DNA of 64,000 nt from Carnegiea gigantea (GCA_029747015.1 JAKOGI010000574.1:369501-433500), one strand, 5' to 3'. Positions 11,077-22,987 are shown, counted from the first letter of the stretch. Notes: generated by a model from the sequence alone, not told the origin. Numbers and translations are program-made.

Positions 11077-11393
11077 GTTTTAGGATTAGTTAACAGTATT
11101 TAGTTGGTGTTTTGTTTACCAATTCGAGTGCGTATGTTTGTTGTTAAAGCTTTTCACTTGAGAAATATTTGGGTTAGGGAGTCATGACTCCTGTTACAAT
11201 TTTTTGGTTGTTAGTGGTTAGGAGGTTTAGCTTCATTGCATGCCTATAAAGTTGGTCCTGATTCAATGAGAATGTGTGTGGAGTTGCATTGCTTAGGCAC
11301 GAACTTTGCTATGGCCTTTTCCACTGCTGCCACAACCTCAACCATGATAGGCACCTCTTCCTTTACCTCACTCACTTGAATTTTCTGAGCTTT

Positions 11394-11822
11394 TGATCGA
11401 GTTGTAAGAGTAAAGAATGGGTAAAAAGATTTAGAAAATTAGAATATTTTGATATTGGAGATCTTTTGTATTTTTTATTATTTTCATTGGTTATTTTTAA
11501 GCATATTTTAGGATAGCCAAAATAAGAATATTTAGTGATATTTATTAAGATTTAGTTTCCTAGTCTATTAGGATAATATTAGGTTAAATGTTTTTATCCT
11601 TTTCTAGTTTATATCTTATTATTTAGGTTTCCTACTACTACTTAGCCTCTTAGCTATATGAACCCCTTTATGTAATTGAAGAAGTCAGATTATGAGCAAG
11701 AATTGATACCAAATTTAAGTAAAAGTTGTTATGTGAATTTTCTCGGTGTGGGAATTGCTCTTAGAGCATCCTACATTAATTATTCCCCTTTGTAGGAATT
11801 GCTCTTAGAGCGTCCTACATCA
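11394..11822 (+). repeat. Left LTR of the PDS5-carrying element
   Basis: Direct repeat of the segment at 13345-13772. Its start is diverged (TGATCGAGTTGTAAGAG against TGCAAGATAAGAG). An internal duplication of GGAATTGCTCTTAGAGC occurs near the 3' end in both copies. Confidence 0.8.
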
Positions 11823-12264
11823 ATTTGGTATCAGAGCTCACGATCCTTGCTGTGCCTTTGTGTTTTCATTTCCCTTTTCCTTTTCACGCTAAAAAAATAA
11901 AAGCCCTTGTTCAAGACCGCAAACCCTAACTAGCAATCTGCTTTGTGCTTGCAACTTGACAGCCTTGGTGCCTTCGGCCAATGGCCGAGAGGCCTGATAC
12001 CCTCTTGATTATGCCATCCCGCAGTCGCCGGAAACTGCTCTTGTGGCTCGATTGCTGCTTGCTGCCTCTGGTTGCTGCTGTTTACTCCCAAGTGTTGTTG
12101 GTGAAGGCTAATTTTCTCTTTCCTATAATTGTTTGCTGACCAGATCAGCTTTCATCTTCTGCTGGCTTTCATCTTCTACTACTATTCATTGTTAAGGAAT
12201 GTTTAGGTTTTTAGGTTTTTCGGCTTCCTGATTTGTTGCCACGGTGACATTCAAACCTGCATGG

Positions 12265-13090
12265 CTATGGGAGTGAGAGCTTCCAAGTCAGCTTTTACAC
12301 GTTGGAACTCAATTGCTAGCTCTCCCATCATCTTCCAATGATCTTATTGAGTTGTTGGATAAAGTTGGAGGTCTTTTGTCTTAGGTGTACCAGAATCCTT
12401 CAAAATCCATACAAGATGCGCTAGTGCCTATAAAGGAAATTTTGATCTCAGAAGTGATTACATATCAAGTATATTTTGATGTGCAAATTTCTCTTGCTTT
12501 ATGCCTTTCTAAGCTCATTCGTATTACAGCACCGAATCTCCCTTTTGAAGATGAGCTTAAGAAGAAAGCCTTTTGAGTCATTGTTTCATCTTTTGAAGCC
12601 CTACCTGATAGTGATGGCAAATTATACCATAAGAGACGTTGCATACTTGAATCCATGTCCAGAGTCAAGTCTTATGTGGTGCTGTTAGATCTTGAATGTG
12701 ATGCTCTTGTCTTGGACATGTTCCACCATCTATTAGCATCCCCTAAAGATGATCATCTTCTATGACTCTTGCATATGTAGAGTTCATCATCGTGGGGATT
12801 CTGACTAAAGCGGATGATCTCTTGTTGGAATTTCTTAGTTCTATACTCTATCGGAGTCATCAAGTTATTAGTCACAGGGTATTGGATGCATGTGCATCTC
12901 GGATCCCACTTCAACAAATTATTTCCTTTATAGATGAAATTACACAAATCAAGGAGAATGAAATTAAAGAGGGTTCAAATGAGGAGGGCACTGGATTCAA
13001 AATGCTGATGAGGAGTGTCAAAATGCTACATCTAAATACAAGCAATTTCCTAATTCTAGGGATTTCGGTTTTTCTATCGAGAACTTGAGT
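12265..13090 (+). pseudogene. Captured PDS5-like cohesion protein gene fragment
   Basis: The plus strand encodes SSNDLIELLDKVGGLLS, a stop, NPSKSIQDALVPIKEIL, FDVQISLALCLSKLIRITAP and NLPFEDEL, a stop, then VIVSSFEALPD, ESMSRVKSYVVLLDLECDAL and LDMFHHLLASPKDDH. This order matches the N-terminal HEAT-repeat region of plant PDS5 sister-chromatid cohesion proteins (NPP.SIQDAL.P, DvkvavAsCisEitRItAP, vRsc.vmLDLECD.LI..MF). The blocks run together with no introns, as in a spliced transcript. The downstream ORF at 12762-13088 (EFLSSILYRSHQV, HRVLDACASRIP) appears to continue it. Two in-frame stops and frameshifts make it non-functional. Its location between PBS and PPT shows capture by the retroelement. 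Confidence 0.78.
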
Positions 13091-13344
13091 GTGTGGAGTT
13101 GAACTTGAGTGTGTGGAGCTGTCAAGACTAGAAAGTGGGTACTTTGATTTGCTTATCCCTAAGGAACTTTTAGTTGGCAAAAAGTTATATCTGCCAATTC
13201 AATTCCTACTTTTTCGGTAGAAGTTGTCCAAATTACAGTTTTATCATATGTGCGACGAGGTGAAGACGGTCTCTTGCTTGGTTTTCTTCATTCTATCCCT
13301 GTACAAAACTCGAAGACGAGTTTTTTCCAACCAGGGGAGAGTGG

Positions 13345-13772
13345 TGCAAGATAAGAGTAAAGAATGGGTAAAAATATTTAAAAAAAATTAGAATATCTTG
13401 ATATTGGAGATCTTTTGTATTTTTTTATTGTTTTCGTAAGTTATTTTTAAGCATATTTTAGGATAGCCACAATAAGAATATTTAGTGATATTTTATTAAG
13501 ATTTAGCTTCCTAATCTATTAGGATAATATTATGTTATATATTTTTATCATTTTCTAGTTTATATCTTATTATTTAGGTTTTCTAATACTAGTTAGCCTC
13601 TTAGTTACATAAACCCCTTTATGTAATTGAAGAAGTCAGATTATGAATGAGAATTGATATTGAATTTAAGTGAAAGTTCTTGTGTGAATTTTCTCGGTGT
13701 GGGAATTGCTCTTAGAACGTCCTATGTCAATTATTCCTCTTTGTAGGAATTGCCCTTAGAGCGTCCTACATT
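13345..13772 (+). repeat. Right LTR of the PDS5-carrying element
   Basis: Direct repeat of 11394-11822, beginning TGCAAGATAAGAG after a purine-rich tract and ending near GCGTCCTACATT. Confidence 0.82.
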
Positions 13773-13777
13773 AGCTT

Positions 13778-14780
13778 CCCTTTTCAGAGGACTTTCCTCT
13801 TCAGTTGAGATGCCTTCTCCTCCACTTTTTCGTAGGACCTATTAGTTCTAACTTCAAGGGAGAACAATGAACTTGTTAGTTCACCAATACTGTAAGTAAA
13901 AAGGTCCTGAGATTATGCAATTGTGCCAAGAATCTGGTCGAAGTTTTTTGTTAAACTTCTCAGCACCTTGCTCATAATAGGTTCATTGTTTAACACGTCC
14001 ATCATCTGTTTTAGGTGACTGACGATTACAGGAACCTTAAACAAAAATTTCCAAACAGATTCTTTTTCTTTCATGGTGAAAGTTTCATATTGTGATGAGG
14101 TGTCTAAAATTTCACAGTTGTTATCATTTTGTCACCCAAAACTTCTTGCTTTAGAATTTTTGATTTTTGATTAGAGATTGTAGCTGCTGCAATTCAGGGA
14201 GAAATTTCATTGTCTAGTGCCTATCAGATGAGAAATTCTATCTATCTAAACACTACCCAAAAAGAAACCCAATCAATTTGAGTCGGTTAGAGCCTTTGTA
14301 TTCTTCTTGTGAGTCTCTGGTGAGGTTGAGGTGGCCCTTTCGTGCTTACTTATTAATTGGTAGAGGCTAAAGCCTCAACATACCCATTCTTTGACGAATC
14401 CCTTAGCTCCTTGGAGTTGAACATATTCTTGATTTTGAGATTCCAAAGATGATATTTTTCACCTGTTAAAATATGGGAATCAAGGTGCTGAGAGAAATAC
14501 GAACTCAGCTGAAGCAAACTTATTCCAACCTGAAATGGACACGATTTGACAGTTTAGCATGAAAATATGTTAATTTTCAATTTCAAGTAAACTTTAGCTA
14601 TTTTTAACGGTAACACGAAATTAACCCGTTTATTAAATGTGTCAACCTGAGCTGACCCGTTTCCTAGCACTAATAACAGATTAAACCCGTCTCACACTGC
14701 TGCCTGGTCTAACTGACCAATGTGTGCCTATGTGGTAGCCGAAGCCTGCCCTTGGACTTCTTATTCAAAGTTATGCTTCC
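13778..14780. other. Intron 1 sequence without recognised features
   Basis: About 1 kb of moderately AT-rich DNA. On the minus strand, 13778-13850 and 11250-11390 together give a lysine- and glutamate-rich open stretch (for example VEEKASQLKRK and QVSEVKEEVPIMVEVV) that the LTR element appears to interrupt. No family was recognised. Confidence 0.4.
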
Positions 14781-15097
14781 AGCATAGCAATATAAAGTAA
14801 CTCCACATTGACACGCCCTTTTTGTCCTTAACATAGATGCAAATTTTGAAGCTTTTCCAACTACATGGGATCTAAGAGATAGTTAAAAACAATCAAAAAT
14901 TTCATTTAGGTTGTCTAAATGTGTAGATTGAATCAGCAGCATAGCAATATAAAGTAACTCCACATTGACACGCCCTTTTTGTCCTTAACATAGATGCAAA
15001 TTTTGAAGCTTTTCCAACTACATGGGATCTAAGAGATAGTTAAAAACAATCAAAAATTTCATTTATGTTGTCTAAATGTGTAGATTGAATCAGCAGG
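14781..15097 (+). repeat. 157-bp tandem duplication in intron 1
   Basis: Two nearly identical units beginning AGCATAGCAATATAAAGTAA at 14781 and 14938. Only a single substitution was noticed (TTAGG against TATG near the end). This is a recent segmental duplication without coding content. Confidence 0.93.
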
Positions 15098-15832
15098 TGG
15101 CATTGTCATGTATTTATAGAAAAATGCAGAATCTTGACATATTATTTTTTCTAAAAGATACCTGCTAAGGCAATAATCACTTAATCAGTTACAAAGGTCA
15201 GATAGCTCTAGTGAAATCAAATTCCAACTCATTGTGGTGTCATAGTCTGGGGATTCTCAGCTCTGTCATGCTTGTTTCTGCTGTAAAATTTTCTTCTTGT
15301 TGTGTGCTACAATGCTCTTTTTGTAAAGAGGAGTTTCCATGGAAAGTTAACCTTTGGATACATAAGTGACCGATATATTTTACCTTTTAGGATATGTGGA
15401 AGAGAGGCTTAGATTCCCAAGGAAAAAGATGAAAACAATACATAGCAGCTTGACATCACTAATCTTCTAATGTTCTCATACATTGTTGACTAAAGATTAT
15501 GTAGACGGGTTTCAAAGACCTAAGGGTGTGATTTGTGTGGAATACCTGTCTTTGCTTCCATTGAATTGGCTTTAAAATAGCAATGTCTATATCTAACTAT
15601 CTGATCATCATTGTGTAGGAGATTTTTGCATCTTATGATGATGATATAGGAAATTTGAGCTTCTTAGGTGCTTGCTCATAGCTACTTGAGAATTCAGACT
15701 TAACAGTAGTCTGATTATGTTTTGTGCTATAGCCTTTTTGGTCTGAAGCTGAAACACTCTCCGTCCTAATATGGATAAATAGTAGTCAAGAATGGTAGAG
15801 AATACCAGTCATATTGTATCTGTCATTATACA
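15098..15832. other. Intron 1 sequence, no features
   Basis: AT-rich non-coding DNA up to the target-site duplication of the next LTR element. No ORF or repeat was recognised. Confidence 0.5.
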
Positions 15833-15837
15833 GGATT

Positions 15838-17092
15838 TGTTAGTAATTTCCCGCAAGTATGTAGTTATTGTTGTAATATGTACGGATGTCGTCCTCAGGG
15901 ATGGTTGTGAAATTTAGATTACAACTCGGCTAGGCTAAACCGGCTAGACAACCCTTTAAACTATAATCCAATAACGTAGATTAACATGCGATAATAATAT
16001 GACAATTAGCATAAGAAACCAACAAGTGAGGAAAGCACTCAAATGGTAAAAGTATAGCATCCAACACTGACTAGTAGAGCAAAGCCCATCTAAACTCCAA
16101 CTAGCAAAGTGATTCACGAGCAAATAGAGCAATAAACAGAGGGAAGAAGTTGCGCAATTACACCAGAGAATTCAAAGCTAGCAGCGTGCAATTCTGAAAC
16201 TAAACTAGAATTCGAATAAAATCACAAACAAAATCAAATTACATCAATTCGAAAACTAAAACCCGAATATAAAATCCGGGAAGGAAAAAATCGAAACAAA
16301 GAGGAAAAGAAAATTCCCTCCCCCGAATTCCGTTCCCTTCGACCCCCTTTATCTTCATTTAAGCTCCCATAAAAGCTGAGTCTTTACTGCTCCATTAAAG
16401 CCCTTGTAATGGCTCGGCCCTTCATGGTGATGATGACAGAATCGTGAGGTAATCATCATGGAGAAAATGGGTCATTGAGATTTCGGTTTATGGAGACAAT
16501 GAATGTTGACAATTGAAGGAAGAGAGAGAGTGTCCATGGCTGAGAGGATGGAGACGAAACAACAGAGCAGCAATTATGGAAGAAGATGAAGAGTTGAACG
16601 ACTGCTCTGTTTTCTTTTCGTTCTGAATTTCGTGGCGTGAGGAGGAAGAAGAAGGAGAGGAGATGGGGGGGAAGCTGGCTACACGTGCCCAACACATGGC
16701 GAGATTAAGTGAGAGGAGGTCTGGCAGGCAGAACCATGGGAAGGGAAAAGGAACCATGTAAACTGGGCCGGGCCAAGATTGAAATAACAAAGAAAAGAAA
16801 AGAAGGAGAGAAAGAGTAGGAAGGCGGGCTGGGCTGAGGTGTGGACAAAGAGAACAGGCCCAAAGTCTGGCTGGGCTGGCTGCTCTGCTGGGCTCGTGAT
16901 CCTTCTTTCTTCTTTTTAGTTCCAAACTGATCTAATCAATTTTCCTTTTAGCAAGTGCATTAGACATTTTCTTCTAATTTCCAAATTCCTAAAAAATAAG
17001 AAAAACAACATTAAAATTCTAATTTAGTAATTTATTTCGAACAAATATTAGATAATAAAAGGGTATAAAATATCATAATTTCTTGTTGAACA
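15838..17092 (-). repeat. 3' LTR of the non-autonomous element
   Basis: Matches 21070-22237 over its length, with some extra sequence near 16440-16480 and 16860. It contains a GC-rich purine stretch (16500-16910) and ends TTGTTGAACA. Confidence 0.92.
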
Positions 17093-18599
17093 AATAACCC
17101 CACGCCTAAGTTTTGCTCGTCCTCAAGTAAAATAAAACTAAAAATCGTAGAAAAGAAAAATAAAATCCTAACTCACTTTCGTAGGAATCAGGGTTGCACT
17201 TAACATGTGCAAAAAGCCCTTTAAACCCCTAGGTTACCCCTAGTGGATGGGGAAGGTCTCGTGCGGATTTGTGGAAGATATACCCACAAAATCTATAAAG
17301 GAAAACGTAAACAGAAACTTGAAATTTTTTTTTGGTTTTTTCCCTCAAAAATTAATATGTACAAAATTAGGGAAAGATATATACACATTCTAATAAACTA
17401 AATCACCCATGTAACAAAGATATTGGCGTATATATAAACAAAATGTACTCATCAAGGCTCTCTACCCCATGAATGACATCAAAACACTAACTTTTCATTC
17501 CACTGTTCATTAAGATTTTGAATCCATCCCAATGCTCGTGTGCAAGTGTAGCATCATCCTAGGGCTTGGGCTTACCAGAATCAAACTCAATCCCACTTGA
17601 CTGACACAAACTTTTTTATTAACTCATTAATATAGGAAACAAGCTTTCACAGCAACAGTATTGCCTCAAAGGCTAACACCTAGTAGCACATGCCTCAAAG
17701 GGTTACGCCAAGTAGCGCATGCTTTAAAGGGATACTTGTCATTCCAAATTTTATTTTATTTCCTTTCTTTCTTCCTTTTTTCATTTTTATTTTTTTTCAT
17801 ATTTTTCATTGTCAAAGTAATTGTATCAAAGACAAGTGGGAGAGCTAATCATGGAAAACTAAGACCTTAAGATAATGAGGAGGATATAAATAGGGATTGG
17901 ATTACACATTAATAATGAACATTTGGGGTTAAAATTAGGGCTAAGAATGATACGGTGAGGATGGAGACCTATCATGTACATCACGCTTATATACAAGCTA
18001 ATAGTCCAAGTACAAGGGATTTAAGCTAATCAGAATAGCACGAAACCTCCCCAAAAACAAAACGAAAATCTTTTTGAATTTTTCAAATTTTCAATTTTTT
18101 TCAAATCAAATTTTTTTTTTAAAATTTTTTTCAGATTTTCAAAGTTTTTCCACCTCAACACCTAAATCGCACAATGCCCTCATTGAGAGTGAAAAGAAAC
18201 AGGCAAAAAAAAAACTAAAAAGAAAAACAAATATATAAAAAGAAGACTAAGATTCAAAAAGAAAGAAAAAGGGCACGACTCTAAAACTCAAAAAGAAAAC
18301 AAAAATAAAAGGCAGCTACAAATATATACAAAAGAAAACAAAATTAAAAGAGGAGATACAAAGCAATGTTTATACCAGGTCAGGTGTTGAATTACACCTA
18401 AGTTAGAGCCTCCCGAAATCTGTGCAAATAGAGGCGTACGGAGCATCGGCCACTCCATATCAAAAGCAACATCGCTACTCACATCAAATACTAATAAAGC
18501 ACGAAGAAGCTTGTTAAACACAGAAGATCAACTCTCGATAAAATTAAGACAATGAACATATAAGAGTTGGTACCAAATAGAGTACATCTACCACAATAA
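17093..18599 (-). other. 3' non-coding region of the non-autonomous element
   Basis: About 1.5 kb next to the 3' LTR. It is rich in poly(A)/poly(T) tracts (18055-18140, 18200-18350) and has no coding features. The block 17093-17140 (minus strand GAGGACGAGCAAAACTTAGG) is the element-specific 3' end. Confidence 0.6.
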
Positions 18600-19860
18600 T
18601 GCAGCACAAGTTAGAGCCCTCTTCAATTTGTCAAACTGTTAGGCCCAATTAGAAATCAGATAGATGTACTCATAATTAGCCAGTAAATACGTCATCGGCC
18701 TAGAAATGGGATTGTCATGAATGAGCGGTCTAGGCAAAATATGGGGTCCTAAGTCCACAAGCCTGTTAAGTCTACCATGCGTATGAGTCTGGTCTAAAGC
18801 AAAATTCTTATTGGCAATGCTCTCGGACTCAACAAATTCAGACTTGCGGTTTTCAAAAAGGAGGTTAGTTTGGATGGGGCCAAAAGAAAAAGATTCATAC
18901 TCAGCACACAGATCCACATCCAAATCACATTGACATCAAGCCCACGTGAAAAAGATTCATATTTCACAGAAAGAATATCATCATCAAATTGCAAATTAGT
19001 GCGCTCCATTGCCTCCTCGCGTGACTCATGTAAAATTTGACTCATCTAAATCATGATGCTCATCAGTTATGACGCTTAAATCTAACTCACTAGGGTTCCT
19101 ACATTCATCACCCTCCTCAAACTCAAAAGAATTATTTAAAGTGGTGGGTGGGTTAGCAGAAACTAGGACATCTTCAGTGACATCCTTAGGTGAGCTAGCG
19201 TGGGGTACAAGATCAGGTGATAGAAACGTAGGGAGGCTACTCTACTGTTCTTGACGAGGCGAAGGCATGTCTTCATTCAAGTCAGGCCTAGCAAGATAAG
19301 AGGGCTCAAAATCATCATAGAGAGTTACTCCATGTTTAGGAGATCCTAAACTAGAGTCAGACTCACTAGTCACTATAATTCTCCATACTTTGAGTAAAAC
19401 ATTGAGAATATTCAGCAATTCTCTTTTTCATTGTCTCTAACATTCTATAAGTCAATTCATTAATCGCCTTTTCCATACTTGCACATTTAACATCAATGTA
19501 AGCGCGATATGGACAATTACAAGCATCATGATTAGAAACTCACAATAATCACACAACATATGAGGCACAGAAGACTGAAATGGGTCATATGAGTTCATAA
19601 AATGATCTTGGTGGTAAGGACTAACAAGAAAAAGAGACTCGTCATGAGTTGGGTATCCAAAATTCTGTTCAGGTTGATCAAACTTATAAGCATCCCAAGC
19701 TAATTTTTCAAAGAAATTCCAAATCTCATCTTTAGTTTTAGATAATAATTCTAGTAAACCTCTAGGATAAATAAACTCAATATAACCTTGAGATTCAAAA
19801 TTTAGATCCACAGCAATGACCTCATAAATTTTCCATTTTTGAAAATTTTGATTCAATTGA
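18600..19860 (-). pseudogene. Gag-like ORF of the non-autonomous element
   Basis: On the minus strand, 19856-19452 encodes GLLELLSKTKDEIWNFFEKL, then PEQNFGYPTHDE and SVPHMLCDYCE. With a one-base shift the frame continues as HDACNCPYRAY, IDVKCASMEKAINELTYRM and LETMKKRIAEYSQCF. The KT.DE.W.FFE.LA pattern is like the end of Athila-type gag. C..C followed by HDA..CP suggests a degenerate zinc-knuckle or nucleic-acid-binding segment. More acidic, serine- and proline-rich coding continues through 19060-19370, and short frames at 18639-19045 may be its end. It would have bound or packaged RNA. The family assignment rests on pattern and position only. Confidence 0.55.
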
Positions 19861-21046
19861 ACATGATAATCATTAAGTTTCGAAAGATAACTCCAAAAAG
19901 GTTCATGTTTTATTGTGGAAAATTAAAAACTGGCATGCTTGAAGCCCGTATTTTTTCAATTTTAAGAATTTTTCAATTTTTTTTTGATTTTCAAGTTTTA
20001 AATTGTTTTAGTTTTTTTTTAAAGGAAAGAAAATGCATCTAGGATACTATTTACAAACTAATAACTAAAATAAAAACAAGAGACTCAAATAATTAAGTGA
20101 ACAAAACAAAATAAACTAACAAAAATAAAACTATGTTACAAAAAGAAAAGAAAAACACAAAAGTCTCCATCAAGAATTGTCCTAACACTAGAAGCCAAAA
20201 AGGAACACAAGTACAAAGCTTGTACACCATTTTCCTTTTGTGATCTTATTTTTGGGATTTTTGATTTTTCTAATTTTTTTCCGTTTCTTTTAAACCACGA
20301 AACAAAACAAACAAAATGAATCCAACCTAAAAACAATATACAAGCAGAAAATGACTAAATATAAAACAAAAACACAAACATGAATAAACTAAAAGAAAAT
20401 TAGAAAATAAACTAAACCTAAACAACCCAGTTATACAAATAAAATTAAAATAGAAAATAAAACTCCTAAAATTAGAATTAAATGCACAGAAAAATCCACA
20501 AAATCATAAGTGTCATAAATAAAATTTTTCTCAAATTTTTTCTATCCCCAAACTGTGCAGAAAAATCCAAACAGTAAACTAATTCTAAAATTCATAGAAA
20601 AATCCAGACAGTCCCAAAAATTCCACAAAAATTCACACTGACTTTAAAAGTCATGAGGAATCCACCAAAAATATCATCACAGCAAAAATCACAACAGAAT
20701 TGCTCTAGAAATTCAAGCAGCATTCGAAAATGACAAAAAACCTGCACTGAGTTTTCTATTATGTTTTTTTTTCCCTCTTCCTGCGCACAAACCAAATTGT
20801 TAGTTCTGTTTTTTTTTTTTTGGGCAAATAATAATCTCTAAAAATCAAAATGAAACTAATCTCAACAAAAACAAAAATCAAAACACGAACCAAATTCAAA
20901 ACTCAAAACTAAACCAAACTTAATTTCTAAAACTAAATTAACTTAAGCACAACTAAAAATTACGATTACAAAACTAAAACAAAAACGACACAAACGACTT
21001 GAATAACTAAACTACGGCTCGAGGCAACCAAATTTCACAACGCCAT
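19861..21046 (-). other. 5' leader of the non-autonomous element
   Basis: Very A-rich sequence on the plus map (T-rich on the element strand) between PBS and the gag-like ORF. Short motifs AATCCA and AAAATC recur without a regular period. No ORF is supported. Confidence 0.6.
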
Positions 21047-21066
21047 CCCATGCAACGGCACCAAAA
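21047..21066 (-). other. Primer-binding site of the non-autonomous element
   Basis: The reverse complement reads TTTGGTGCCGTTGCATGGG, a few bases from the 5' LTR end. TGG.GCCGTTGC is the usual form of PBS in Athila- and Tat-related elements. Confidence 0.6.
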
Positions 21067-21069
21067 GCT

Positions 21070-22237
21070 TGTTAGTAATTTCCCGCAAGTATACCGTTAT
21101 CGTTGTAATATTTACGGATGTCGTTCTCAGCGATGGTTCTGAAATTTAGATTACAACTCAGTTAGGCTAAACCGGCTAGACAACCCTTGAAACTATAATC
21201 CAATAACCTAGATTAACACGTGATAATTATATGACAATTAGCATCACGAAACAACAAGTAAGAAAAGCACTCAAATGATAAACGTATGGCATCCACCACT
21301 GACTGATAGAGCAAAGCCCATCTGAACTCCAACAAGCAAAGTGATTCACGAGCAAATAGAGCAATAAACAGAGGGAAGAAGCTGCGCAATTACACAAGAG
21401 AATTCAAAGATAGCAGCGTGCATTTCTAAAACTGAACTAAAATTCCGATAAAATCACAAACAAAACCAAATTACATCAACTTGAAAACTAAAACCCGAAT
21501 CTAAAATCTAGGAAAGCAAAAATCGGAACAAAGAGGAAAAGAAAATGCCCCCCCGGAGAATTCCGTCCCCTTCGACCCCCTTTACCTTCATTTAAGCTCC
21601 CATAAAAGCCGAGTCTTTACTGCTCCATTAAAGCCCTTGTAATGGCTCGACCTTTTATGGAGACAATGAATGTTGACAATTGAAGGAGGAGAGAGAGAGT
21701 CCATGGCTGAGAGGAGGGAGACGAAACAACAGAGCAGCGATTATGGAAGAAGATGAAGAGTTGAACGGCTACCCTATTTTCTTTTTGGTCTGGATTTCAT
21801 GGCGTCAGGAGGAAGAAGAAGGAGAGGAGATGTTGGGGATGCTGGCTGCACGTGCCCAGCACAGGGGGAGATTAAGTGAAAGGAGGTCTGGCGGGCTAAA
21901 CCGTGGGAAGGAAAAAGCAACCATGTAAACTGGGCCGAGCCCAAGAGGGAAATAACAAGTTAAAGAAAAGGAGGGAAAGAGTAGGGAAGGCGGGCTGGGC
22001 TGAGGTGTGGATAAAGAGAACGGACCCAAAATCTGACTAGTGATCCTTCTTTCTTCTTCTTAGTTCCAAACTGATCCAATCAATTTTTCCTTTTAGCTAG
22101 CACATTGGATATTTTCTTCTAATTTCCAAATTCATACAAAATAAGAAAAACAACATTAAAATTCTAATTTAATAATTTATTTCGAGCAAATATTAGATAA
22201 TAAAAGGATATAAAATATCGTAATTTTTGGTTGAACA
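21070..22237 (-). repeat. 5' LTR of the non-autonomous element
   Basis: Direct repeat of 15838-17092. It is followed by the GGATT duplication, and the PBS lies immediately to its left on the plus map. Confidence 0.92.
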
Positions 22238-22242
22238 GGATT

Positions 22243-22860
22243 ACATCCCCTGCCCATCTGTCTCGGATTCCCCTTTGAGGCTCCATCTGTCTTCAAGAAT
22301 AGGAATACACTAATTCCCCCTAGGATGGGAATTCCACATTGCCGTATATGTTTTGCACGTTAAGTTGGAGATCTTCCTTTGCCATGGCTAACTTGGCCTT
22401 TTGAACTTCTAAAATGAATATCTTTCTCAGGGATAAAATCAATGTGATCAAAGATCCTGGCATTATGCCATTCATGAATTCCCAATGTTCTCTTTTAAAA
22501 TATTTTTTTTACTTTTTATCCAAGCACTATCTCAATTAAAAGTTTAAGCTGATGGTTGAAGATCTAAGAATATTTCTATACTCTTTAACTTTTTGGGGGA
22601 GGGGATTGACAAGTGTGGAAGATTAAATTCTCTCCACTTCGCTCAGGTAATTATAACACTCATGATAGTCCCTCTTGCGTGATCATCGGTTTTCTTTGCT
22701 AATGTTTTGCATTGTTGGGGTTGCTATTTTATCTTTGACTAAATTCTGCTCGTTGTAATTTGTTGAATGAACTTTTGAGTTTTGAACTCACTTTTGGACT
22801 TCTGCATCTTGTTTTGTAGTATGAACTGCATTCTAGCTTCATTTCTTCTTCTATCTTAAG
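22243..22860. other. 3' part of iPGAM intron 1
   Basis: Non-coding sequence from the retroelement target-site duplication to the exon 2 acceptor. It ends in a pyrimidine-rich stretch TTCATTTCTTCTTCTATCTT before AAG. No other feature was seen. Confidence 0.6.
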
Positions 22861-22987
22861 GAAGCACCTGATCGATGAAGATTGATCAAGGCTCATGGTA
22901 CCGCAGTGGGACTCCCTATGATGATGACATGGGTAACAGTGAAGTTGGACATAATGCGCTTGGTGCTGGACGTATATATGCTCAAGG
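22861..22987 (+). pseudogene. iPGAM exon 2 remnant (catalytic serine)
   Basis: Follows an acceptor ending TTAAG. It encodes EAPDR, then TGA where the family has tryptophan, then [13 protein letters not shown]. One base is missing after this, and the family sequence resumes in another frame as [20 protein letters not shown]. The serine of GNSEVGH forms the phosphoenzyme in this family. The exon ends in GG before the donor GTACTT. Confidence 0.92.

Larger units (their letters stand above)
11394..13772 (+). mobile_element. Short LTR retrotransposon carrying a host gene fragment
   Basis: Two direct repeats of about 430 bp (11394-11822 and 13345-13772) share TAAGAGTAAAGAATGGG near the start and AATTGC.CTTAGAGCGTCC near the end. 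Just inside the left repeat is TGGTATCAGAGC (11826-11837), a primer-binding site complementary to initiator methionine tRNA. Just before the right repeat is the purine tract AGGGGAGAGTGG. An AGCTT occurs just outside both repeats (11388-11392 and 13773-13777), a plausible target-site duplication. The internal 1.5 kb has no gag or pol; it contains an intron-less PDS5-like fragment. This is therefore a non-autonomous LTR element. Confidence 0.82.
15838..22237 (-). mobile_element. Non-autonomous LTR retrotransposon (LARD / Athila-like), 6.4 kb
   Basis: LTRs of about 1.2 kb (15838-17092 and 21070-22237) both begin TGTTAGTAATTTCCCGCAAG and end GTTGAACA. A perfect 5-bp target-site duplication GGATT flanks the element (15833-15837 and 22238-22242). 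The minus strand carries the primer-binding site next to the right LTR (TTTGGTGCCGTTGC) and the purine-rich 3' end next to the left LTR (GCGTGGGGTTATT preceded by GAGGACGAGCAAAACTTAGG, a block seen at the 3' end of Athila-type elements). No protease, RT or integrase is present. Only a broken gag-like ORF lies inside, so it depended on other elements. It sits in intron 1 of the iPGAM pseudogene. Confidence 0.9.

Noticed and set aside
16488..16925. 145-codon minus-strand frame as a gene
   Set aside because: It lies wholly inside an LTR, is pyrimidine-biased (S, P, L rich), and the second LTR copy breaks the frame.
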